From Firmicutes bacterium UBA2058 (lineage in GTDB: Bacteria > Bacillota > Clostridia > Tissierellales > Sedimentibacteraceae), in assembly GCA_002332905.1 (NCBI GenBank), contig DDAM01000068.1:1-39863 (forward strand): a DNA stretch of 39,863 nt. The letters run 5' to 3'. Positions 9,035 to 15,631 of the stretch are shown piece by piece. How positions within the stretch are numbered: the stretch's first letter is position 1; each line of letters starts with the position of its first letter. The notes under the pieces are model-generated. The model had not been told where the DNA came from. It did no database searches and worked only from the letters and a program-made list of their open reading frames with translations. The position numbers and the translations under genes were made by a program.

Positions 9035-9875
9035 ACAGGAATTAGAAATGCTAGAAAAAAAGGCAAGTGAATTAAGACATTTGTGTGTTGATACAACAGT
9101 TTGGGGGCATAGTGGACATATTGGTGGCTCTATGAGTGCTATGGATATATTGACAATATTATATTATAAATACATGAATATAAATCCTAAAAACCCAAAT
9201 TGGGATGAAAGAGATAGATTTATACTTAGTAAAGGTCATATTGGTGTTGGATTTGCTCCAGTATTGGCAGACAAGGGTTATTTTGACAAGGAGTGGCTTA
9301 AAGATTTCAATTTAACAGGTTCTCGTCTAGGTATGCACCTTGATAGCAATAAAGTGCCAGGTGTAGATGCATCAACAGGATCGCTAGGTCATGGATTAGC
9401 AATAGCTCTTGGTATGGCTATGGCTGCTAAACTGCAAGGTAAATCTTATAAAACTTACTGTTTACTTGGTGATGGTGAATGTGACGAGGGGGCAGTATGG
9501 GAGGCTGCTATGGCAGCGTCACACTTTAAAGCAACTAATTTAATCACTATAGTTGATAGAAACCAGTGCATGATAGATGGACGTACTGAGGATGTTATGA
9601 AGCTTGAACCATTTGCTGATAAGTGGAGAGCATTTGGCTTTACAGTTAAAGAAATTAATGGTCACGATCTTAATGAAATATCAGAAGCAATTGATTTTGC
9701 ACTTAAGGCTAAGGAAGCCCCAGTATTAATATTAGCTAACACAATAAAGGGTTGCGGTATAGATTATATGGAGGATGACTATAGGTGGCACTATGGAGCT
9801 TTAGATGAGGATAAGGTAACTAGAGCAAGGGAAAGTCTAAATAAATATTATGAAAAAAGGGTAGTGAAAGTGTAA
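9021..9875 (+). CDS. Split transketolase, N-terminal (TPP-binding) subunit
   Basis: 284 residues from the ATG at 9021, with AAGGAGG eight bases upstream; a TTG at 9003 lies before that site and is rejected. The start is inside the end of the aminotransferase gene (14-base overlap). It carries the thiamine diphosphate/metal motif GDGECDEG...N, the HSGHIGGS and SKGH histidine motifs and GSLGHG, all as in transketolase domain 1. It needs the C-terminal subunit encoded at 9962 to form an active alpha2beta2-type enzyme that moves a two-carbon ketol unit. Such split pairs serve sugar metabolism in many bacteria; in Clostridium scindens the DesA/DesB pair cleaves steroid side chains. Operon context with SCP2-like proteins favours a special substrate, but sequence motifs alone do not decide. 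Confidence 0.9.
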   Translation: MPLTKQELEMLEKKASELRHLCVDTTVWGHSGHIGGSMSAMDILTILYYKYMNINPKNPNWDERDRFILSKGHIGVGFAPVLADKGYFDKEWLKDFNLTGSRLGMHLDSNKVPGVDASTGSLGHGLAIALGMAMAAKLQGKSYKTYCLLGDGECDEGAVWEAAMAASHFKATNLITIVDRNQCMIDGRTEDVMKLEPFADKWRAFGFTVKEINGHDLNEISEAIDFALKAKEAPVLILANTIKGCGIDYMEDDYRWHYGALDEDKVTRARESLNKYYEKRVVKV

Positions 9876-9894
9876 AAAGTTTGAAATAAAAAAA

Positions 9895-9926
9895 CATTTC
9901 ACACCAAATACATTTCACACTAAATA
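9895..9926. repeat. Tandem 16-bp direct repeat between the transketolase halves
   Basis: CATTTCACACCAAATA (9895-9910) is followed directly by CATTTCACACTAAATA (9911-9926), one mismatch. The TTCACWCTAAATAT core recurs in the next intergenic spacer (10986-10999), so the two spacers may share an origin or a function. Confidence 0.7.
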
Positions 9927-9930
9927 TTTT

Positions 9931-9956
9931 TGTGCCGTAAAGCGGTATAATGGAGG
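9931..9956 (+). repeat. GC-rich leader element, copy 1 (TGTGCCGYAAAGCG...TAATGGAGG)
   Basis: TGTGCCGTAAAGCG followed by GTATAATGGAGG immediately precedes the transketolase C start and contains its GGAGG site. A near-identical element stands at 27874-27900 before the M3 peptidase gene. The GCCGTAAAGCGGT part can fold into a four-pair hairpin. Confidence 0.6.
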
Positions 9957-9961
9957 TAATT

Positions 9962-10966
9962 ATGGGATTATCATATACAATGATAGAAACTACAAAGCTT
10001 TCAACAGCTGAAATTTATGGTCAGGTTTTATGTCAGCTTGGAGAAGAGCATGAGGATATAGTAGGTTTAACAGCTGACCTTGGAAAATCTACTAAAATAG
10101 GTTCATTTGGCGAAAGATTTCCAGAAAGATTTTTTAACGTTGGTATAGCTGAACAAAATATGTTTGGTATGGCTGCTGGTATGGCTAAGTGTGGTTTGAC
10201 TCCTTTTGTATCAACATTTGCAATATTTACTTCAATGAGAGGTCTAGATCAAGTACATACTGATATTTGCTATCAGAATCTAAATGTTAAGATGATTGCT
10301 ACACACGCTGGTTTATCCTTCGGTCAGGCAGGAAGTACACATCATTGCACGGAAGACATTGGAATTATGCGTACTATGGCTAATTGTAAGGTTATAGTAC
10401 CTGCTGATGGTATGGAAACAGCAATGGCTGTTGAGGCAGCATATGAAACCTTTGGGCCTATATACATTAGGATAAATAGAGGATTTGACCATAGACTAAA
10501 TGAGTCACCAGATTATGATTTTGAAATTGGCAAGGCTATCGAGCTGCATGAAGGAACTGATTTAACAATTATAGCTTGCGGTTCATGTGTTTATCAAGCA
10601 TTGCAGGCAGCAAGAGAGTTACATGATACAGATAAGCTAAGCATTAGAGTAATTAATATGCATACAATTAAGCCTATTGATGAGGAAGCTATACTTAAGG
10701 CTGTACAAGAAACAAGAAGAGTTGTAACTGTAGAGGATCATAATATTATAGGAGGACTTGGAAGCGCAGTAGCTGAGGTAATAGCTAAAGGTGGAAAGGC
10801 TTGTGCCTTTGAAAGACTAGGTATTCCGGATACATTTTCACCTATAGGGTTACATGAAGATTTAATGTCAATATTCAAAATAGATATAAATGGCATAATG
10901 GAAAAAGTTAGAGAAATGATGGGTAGGGATTTTGAAGAAGACGATAACTGGAACGACGAGGTGTAA
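9962..10966 (+). CDS. Split transketolase, C-terminal (pyrimidine-binding) subunit
   Basis: 334 residues from the ATG at 9962 with GGAGG five bases upstream; the in-frame ATG at 9950 precedes that site. It covers the pyrimidine-binding and C-terminal domains of transketolase: NVGIAEQNM with E64 as the glutamate that activates thiamine diphosphate, STHHCTED near 125-132 (substrate-side histidines), and the C-terminal domain from about residue 200 with IACGSCVYQAL and TVEDHNIIGGLG. It pairs with the N-terminal subunit encoded 86 bases upstream. The acidic C-terminal tail (EEDDNWNDE) is unusual and may aid subunit contact. Catalytic residues appear intact. Confidence 0.9.
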   Translation: MGLSYTMIETTKLSTAEIYGQVLCQLGEEHEDIVGLTADLGKSTKIGSFGERFPERFFNVGIAEQNMFGMAAGMAKCGLTPFVSTFAIFTSMRGLDQVHTDICYQNLNVKMIATHAGLSFGQAGSTHHCTEDIGIMRTMANCKVIVPADGMETAMAVEAAYETFGPIYIRINRGFDHRLNESPDYDFEIGKAIELHEGTDLTIIACGSCVYQALQAARELHDTDKLSIRVINMHTIKPIDEEAILKAVQETRRVVTVEDHNIIGGLGSAVAEVIAKGGKACAFERLGIPDTFSPIGLHEDLMSIFKIDINGIMEKVREMMGRDFEEDDNWNDEV

Positions 10967-10992
10967 AGAGTGAAGAAAACACTCTTCACTCT
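10967..10992 (+). promoter_or_regulatory. Perfect 10-bp intercistronic hairpin
   Basis: AGAGTGAAGA (10967-10976), six-base loop, TCTTCACTCT (10983-10992). It starts directly after the transketolase C stop codon. No T run follows, so it is not a standard terminator; it may set mRNA stability between cistrons. The embedded GAGTG...CACTC also resembles the operator at 6889. Confidence 0.6.
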
Positions 10993-11019
10993 AAATATGA
11001 AAAGTGTAAGGAGGAAAAT

Positions 11020-11805
11020 ATGATTTCAGATAGAGATTTATATTCCAGTAGAATTTTTATAAATTCAGTTTTACCTTTAATTAAGGTTATAGTTGAAGAA
11101 AGAAAAGAGCTTGGTGAAAAATTTGCTGGTAAGAACGGTATAATCCAAATTAGCGCTAAGGATGAAGCAGGAAAAGTTGGAATGCATTATGTTATTGAAA
11201 ATGGTAATTTTAACGTTGTCTTAGGTATTGTAGATAATCCTGATGTAGAGTTAGAATTTAAGGACATTCCTTCTTTAAATGGATTCTTTTCTGGGAAAAG
11301 TAAAAAACTACCTAAGATTAAGGGTTTAACTAAGCTAGGACTCTTAATTCCTATGATAAAGACACTACTTTTTATGTCATCTATGCTAAGTGCTACAACA
11401 CCGCCAGTTGAAGAGGATAAAAAGGAATTTTTAGTTAGGCTATATTTTTACTTGTTATCCTCAGGCATAAGTCAGTTAAATAAAGTTGGTCATCCTGACG
11501 TATCACGCTGGGCAAAGAGAAGTCCAGATAGGGTATATGCTTGGAGAGTTGTAGATAAACCAGAATTAAGCTCTTATATTAGAGTAAAGGCTGGTAATAC
11601 TAAAGCAGTTCGTGGAGCATATAAACGTTCAAAACCGTTCTTTACAATGTGCTTTGACTGTGTAGATAGCGCTTTAGGAACTCTTTTACAGATAGATGAC
11701 TTAGTAGAAGCTACTGCAACAGGAAAACTAATAATGGAGGGAGCACCTGAATTTGGAGCAGAAATAGGTGATTATATGATGCTTGTTGGTGACTATGCAA
11801 AATAG
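11020..11805 (+). CDS. Tandem SCP2-like (sterol carrier-type) domain protein B
   Basis: 261 residues, soluble. It has the same layout as the protein at 6982: an SCP2-like unit at about 40-115 (VELEFKDIPSLNGFFSGKSK, comparable to KLYFTSAEHLNAMFDGTK in protein A), a helical middle, and a second unit at about 185-258 ending LVEATATGKLIMEGAPEFGAEIGDY, a typical SCP2 C-terminal pattern. AAGGAGG stands five bases before the ATG. The two proteins flank the three enzymes, which suggests non-redundant lipid-binding partners, perhaps binding substrate and product. The fold call is from pattern reading and the ligand is unknown. Confidence 0.7.
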   Translation: MISDRDLYSSRIFINSVLPLIKVIVEERKELGEKFAGKNGIIQISAKDEAGKVGMHYVIENGNFNVVLGIVDNPDVELEFKDIPSLNGFFSGKSKKLPKIKGLTKLGLLIPMIKTLLFMSSMLSATTPPVEEDKKEFLVRLYFYLLSSGISQLNKVGHPDVSRWAKRSPDRVYAWRVVDKPELSSYIRVKAGNTKAVRGAYKRSKPFFTMCFDCVDSALGTLLQIDDLVEATATGKLIMEGAPEFGAEIGDYMMLVGDYAK

Positions 11806-11829
11806 AGCGAAGAAAGGCGTTAGGAGATT

Positions 11830-12507
11830 ATGACAACAATTATTGAAAACAAAAGAATAAAATATCATAAAAAAACATTTGAAAATATTTCAGTGGATAA
11901 GCAGAAAAAAGTAATAGAAACAGCTGTTAAACATTTTGCTATGTACGGATATGATGCAACAAATATTAATAATATTGCTAGTGATGTAGGAATAAGTATA
12001 GGCTCATTATATAACTACTTTGCTTCAAAGGAAGATTTGTTTTTAGGTGTAGTCAATGAAGGCTCTTTATTATTAGAAAAGGAGCTATCTAAAATTGATG
12101 AAAATGAAAATATATTGATTTTTTTTGAAAAAATATTAAGGCTAAGTAAAGAGTTTGCATTAAACTATCCAGAGTTTAATCAAATCTACTTAAATCTTAC
12201 TACACAGAATTTGTCTCATTTATCAAATAAGCTATGCAACAAAATTGAACATATAACGGCAGAAAAATATAAAAAGCTAATAAAAATTTCAAAGGAAAAG
12301 GGATACATAAGAGCGGATTTGTCTGAAAATGAAATAGCCTTTTGCTTGGATAACCTTGTAATGATGCTACAATTCTCATTTGCATCCAATTATTATTTAG
12401 AAAGAATGAGAACCTTTTTAGGGGAGAATGTTGATATAAAGGATGATAGTATTATAGAAAGTATAGTTAGCTTTGCTGTAAATTCTTTAACTAAAGATAT
12501 AGGATAA
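11830..12507 (+). CDS. TetR/AcrR family transcriptional regulator
   Basis: 225 residues. A basic N-terminal arm leads into a TetR helix-turn-helix at about 25-72: VIETAVKHFAMYGYDATNIN, then IASDVGISIGSLYNYFASKEDL, with recognition helix near 54-64. The C-terminal ligand domain has several hydrophobic helices and no recognisable signature. GGAG sits only three bases from the ATG, a cramped site that may keep expression low. It lies inside the operon, 24 bases after SCP2-like protein B, and probably represses it through the palindrome at 6889-6909 until a hydrophobic inducer binds. The operator assignment is inference. Confidence 0.9.
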   Translation: MTTIIENKRIKYHKKTFENISVDKQKKVIETAVKHFAMYGYDATNINNIASDVGISIGSLYNYFASKEDLFLGVVNEGSLLLEKELSKIDENENILIFFEKILRLSKEFALNYPEFNQIYLNLTTQNLSHLSNKLCNKIEHITAEKYKKLIKISKEKGYIRADLSENEIAFCLDNLVMMLQFSFASNYYLERMRTFLGENVDIKDDSIIESIVSFAVNSLTKDIG

Positions 12508-12522
12508 ATCCTATATCTTTAG
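12491..12522 (+). promoter_or_regulatory. 14-bp perfect hairpin spanning the tetR stop codon
   Basis: CTAAAGATATAGGA (12491-12504) pairs perfectly with TCCTATATCTTTAG (12509-12522); the four-base loop TAAA contains the tetR stop codon. No T run follows, so full termination is unlikely. It may be a processing or stability element separating tetR from the flavoenzyme gene. Confidence 0.7.
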
Positions 12523-12542
12523 CGTTATGAAGGGGGAGTTAA

Positions 12543-14621
12543 ATGCAATATAATTATTTATTTTCTCCAATGAAAATAGGAAATGTTGAAATCAAAAATA
12601 GAGTTGTTATGCCAGCAATGATGCTCGGACATGGACAGTTTAATGGAAAACCAACCGAACAGATGCTTGATTATTATGAGGAAAGAGCCAAGGGCGGTGT
12701 AGGATTAATCATCACGGAAATAACAAGAGTTGATGATATAACAGGTGTAGGCGCATTTGCACAGCTTTCTGTAAGCCATGATTACCATATAGAACCATTA
12801 AAAAGGCTAGTTGATAAAATTCATAGCCATGATTGTAAAGTGTTTGTTCAGCTACACCATCCGGGACGTCAAAACTTACCTATAACTGTTGGAATATTGC
12901 CAATAGCAATCGGTTTAGAAAGAATCATACCAAAATTTAGAAACGCTTTTTATAAGATGACACCGCTTGCTAAAAAAATGCAGGATAAGGGCATTGTTTT
13001 ATCAGTGGTTGGTCCTTCAAAAACACCGCCATGTAGCTTTGCTAAGGGCAGGAATAGAACCATAAGACATGCAGAAATAAAGAAGCTTATCAAAAAATTT
13101 ATAGATGGTGCGATTCGCGTTAAAAAAGCTGGTGCAGATGGTATTGAATTACATGCAGCTCACGGATATTTGATACAGCAGTTTTTAAGCCCATTAACTA
13201 ACATAAGAACAGATGAGTACGGAGGAAGCTTAGAAAATAGAATGAGATTTTTGCTAGAAATAATAGAGGGAATTAAGAATAGTTGTGGTCAAGATTTTCC
13301 TATTGTTGTAAGACTCTCGGTAGATGAGTGTTATGACAAAATAGGTGAAAACAAAAAAGGATATTCATTGCTGGAGGGAGTTGAGATAGCTAAGAGGCTG
13401 GAAAAGGCAGGGATTGCTGCTATAGATGTTTCTTCTGCTAGTTATGAAACTATTAATTATTGGCTAGAGCCTACAACATTTGAGCCGGGATGGAGAAAAT
13501 ATATGGCACAGGCTGTCAAAAAAGAAGTATCTATTCCAGTTATTGCAGCTAATCTTATTAGAAGCGCAAAACAGGCTGAAGAGCAAATAGAAGATGGATA
13601 TCAGGATTTTGTTGCACTTGGTAGGCCGCTTATTGCTGATCCAGACTGGGTTAAAAAGGTGATGGAGAACAGAGAACAGGAGATTAAACGGTGCATGTGC
13701 TGTTTGTGGTGTTTTGAAAGTATGCTTGAAAATGCATACAAGGGTAACTCTGGAGAATGTGCGGTTAATCCTAGAATGGGAAATGAAAAAGCCTTTTTAA
13801 ATCTTAAAAAGGATGGAAACAATAGGACTGTAGTAATAGTTGGTGCGGGGCCTGCTGGTTTAACTGCTGCGGAGATATTAAGTGAAAGAGGTTTTAATGT
13901 AATAGTGCTTGAAAGGAATTCTTATGTGGGCGGTCAGGCAAAGCTTGGAAGTGTACCTCCAAAAAAGGATAAATTAAGCTGGTGCTACGATGATTTGGCA
14001 TATACTGCTCAAAAAAATGGAGCTAAAATATTATATAATACTGATGCAACAGAAAAAAATATAGCTGAGTATAGCCCATATGCAGTGATTATAGCAACTG
14101 GCGCAACAGCCTTAAAGCCTAAAAGTATAAAAGGTATTGATAATAAAAATGTATGTACAATAACAGAAGTTCTTAATGGTACAGTTGCTTTGAAAAATAA
14201 GAGAGTTGCCGTAATAGGCTCAGGTATGTCGGGACTTGAAACAGCAGAAAAGCTGTGTGAGGACGAAAATATTGTTACAGTAATAGAAATGGCTGATAAA
14301 ATTTCACCTTCTACATATATACAGCATGTTGATGATATAATGCCACGCTTAAAGAAATATGAGACTACATTTTTTGTAGGGCATAGATTGAAAAGAATTA
14401 ATAATGATAGCATTACGATTGAAAATATGTCCACTAAAGCTAAACGAATTTTAGAGATAGATTATGTTGTTCTATCGTTGGGCAGTAAATCTATAAATGA
14501 TTTATTTAAAAGTATGGAGGGAAAGTACGATAATCTTTATATCATAGGAGATGCAGAGAAAATTGGCAGAATAGCACAAGCTACTAAAGGTGCTGCAAGT
14601 CTTGCATTGAATTTAAATTAA
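12543..14621 (+). CDS. Fe-S/FMN/FAD enoate reductase-type oxidoreductase (OYE/BaiCD/FadH-like)
   Basis: 692 residues. Residues 1 to about 375 are an Old Yellow Enzyme-type FMN barrel (QLHHPGR at 103-109, ELHAAHGYLIQQF at 202-214, RTDEYGGS at 222-229). A cysteine cluster follows (C384, C386, C387, C390, C406) for a 4Fe-4S centre, then an FAD-binding fold starting VVIVGAGPAG (430-439) and a second nucleotide motif VAVIGSGMSG for NAD(P)H. This matches 2,4-dienoyl-CoA reductase, 2-enoate reductase and bile-acid BaiCD/BaiH enzymes, which reduce activated C=C bonds. Cys spacing CxxCxxC-x15-C differs from the CxxCxxxC-x11-C of FadH, and a hydrophobic segment at about 111-155 looks longer than in typical relatives. 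Last gene of the operon, with GGGGGAG before the ATG and a terminator after. Confidence 0.88.
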   Translation: MQYNYLFSPMKIGNVEIKNRVVMPAMMLGHGQFNGKPTEQMLDYYEERAKGGVGLIITEITRVDDITGVGAFAQLSVSHDYHIEPLKRLVDKIHSHDCKVFVQLHHPGRQNLPITVGILPIAIGLERIIPKFRNAFYKMTPLAKKMQDKGIVLSVVGPSKTPPCSFAKGRNRTIRHAEIKKLIKKFIDGAIRVKKAGADGIELHAAHGYLIQQFLSPLTNIRTDEYGGSLENRMRFLLEIIEGIKNSCGQDFPIVVRLSVDECYDKIGENKKGYSLLEGVEIAKRLEKAGIAAIDVSSASYETINYWLEPTTFEPGWRKYMAQAVKKEVSIPVIAANLIRSAKQAEEQIEDGYQDFVALGRPLIADPDWVKKVMENREQEIKRCMCCLWCFESMLENAYKGNSGECAVNPRMGNEKAFLNLKKDGNNRTVVIVGAGPAGLTAAEILSERGFNVIVLERNSYVGGQAKLGSVPPKKDKLSWCYDDLAYTAQKNGAKILYNTDATEKNIAEYSPYAVIIATGATALKPKSIKGIDNKNVCTITEVLNGTVALKNKRVAVIGSGMSGLETAEKLCEDENIVTVIEMADKISPSTYIQHVDDIMPRLKKYETTFFVGHRLKRINNDSITIENMSTKAKRILEIDYVVLSLGSKSINDLFKSMEGKYDNLYIIGDAEKIGRIAQATKGAASLALNLN

Positions 14622-14630
14622 TCAAGTATG

Positions 14631-14669
14631 AAAACAAGCTATAGAAGTTACTAATATAGCTTGTTTTTT
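14631..14669 (+). terminator. Rho-independent terminator ending the SCP2/transketolase operon
   Basis: AAAACAAGCTATA (14631-14643) pairs perfectly with TATAGCTTGTTTT (14655-14667), 11-base loop, six Ts at the 3' end. It lies nine bases after the flavoenzyme stop. The remaining 114 bases to the next, convergent gene hold nothing I recognise. Confidence 0.88.
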
Positions 14670-14783
14670 GTGTCGAAGGGTGGTTTAATAGACGAGGTGT
14701 GAAAAATAATGCTAGATAATGTTTACTTTGAGTGATTAACAAGAATGCATTACTTAAAAAAATATTGAATTAGTAATTATTTT

Positions 14784-15593
14784 TTATTCAAATAATTTTG
14801 AATATGTGACAACCTTGTACTTATGATTATTATCATATAAAAACTTAACTATTTCACTAAACTTATTTTTATTATAATACATTTTTGAGTTATCTTGGAT
14901 TTCACTAATTTTGTTAAAAATAAGTATGGCGGTTGTGTTAGTTTCAAATGATTCATGCAAAAATTTCGTTACATCACTCATTTTCACATCCGCTGAAATA
15001 TGTATGACTTTTACCTGGTAATATTGAATGTCAGATTTATTTAAAATAAGAATATTATCTGAAGTTCTAACACTATTAAAGTTATTTTCATACAGGAGCT
15101 TTAATAAATATGGATTTATTTCTCCGTATGGCATAATTATATCATCACTGGTACGACTTAAAAAATTATTGTCCATCCATCTCTTTGAACGTTTTATATC
15201 TTCTAACAAATTTTCACTATAATCATACATATTTTGTTTATGTGAGTAGGTCTGATTAAGTATATCCCAATCATTAATATACAAATCTGATATTTGAAAA
15301 TAGCTCATATAACCCTTTTCATTGACTAGAGAAGGAATTATACCTACATTTGCTTTTAAATTATACTTGTTGAGAATAGGCAAAGCATTATTATATACGC
15401 TCTCATATCCGCTGTCAAAAATCATAGCTACTTTTATAATATTGTCGCTAGTGTATCCATTATTCAATTCTCCATATACATTGCTATTTATTTTAACAGC
15501 AATTAATATATTGTTATATAAACCATATAAAACACTATATGTTTTTGGATACATTAAAAAGGTAAGCAATATAGCTATAATTATAGGTTTCAT
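14784..15593 (-). CDS. Polysaccharide deacetylase-fold protein with degenerate metal site
   Basis: 269 residues with an N-terminal hydrophobic signal or anchor (residues 3-15), so exported or membrane-held. The NodB homology pattern is visible: IFDSG at 58-62 where active enzymes have FDDG, and QTYSH at 114-118 where they have H-S/T-x-x-H, plus MPYG near 154. The first Asp (D60, catalytic base position) and H118 remain, but the metal-binding second Asp is Ser61 and the first His is Gln114. It is therefore probably not a normal metal-dependent deacetylase and may be a binding or structural homologue. Last gene of the minus-strand polymer cluster. The ATG at 15593 lacks a nearby ribosome site; AGGAGGG (15625-15619) sits seven bases before an in-frame ATT at 15611, which may be the real start. 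Confidence 0.7.
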   Translation of the reverse strand: MKPIIIAILLTFLMYPKTYSVLYGLYNNILIAVKINSNVYGELNNGYTSDNIIKVAMIFDSGYESVYNNALPILNKYNLKANVGIIPSLVNEKGYMSYFQISDLYINDWDILNQTYSHKQNMYDYSENLLEDIKRSKRWMDNNFLSRTSDDIIMPYGEINPYLLKLLYENNFNSVRTSDNILILNKSDIQYYQVKVIHISADVKMSDVTKFLHESFETNTTAILIFNKISEIQDNSKMYYNKNKFSEIVKFLYDNNHKYKVVTYSKLFE

Positions 15594-15631
15594 ACTTTTA
15601 AGTTTTAAAATTCTATATCCCTCCTATGCTT

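Noticed and set aside
9003..9875. Steroid-17,20-desmolase DesAB as a firm call for the split transketolase
   Set aside because: Motifs seen are common to all transketolases; without a tree or a linked hydroxysteroid dehydrogenase the steroid role stays a hypothesis.
10967..10992. Terminator inside the SCP2/transketolase operon
   Set aside because: The stem is perfect but no T run follows and a strong ribosome site comes right after; it is listed as an intercistronic hairpin instead.
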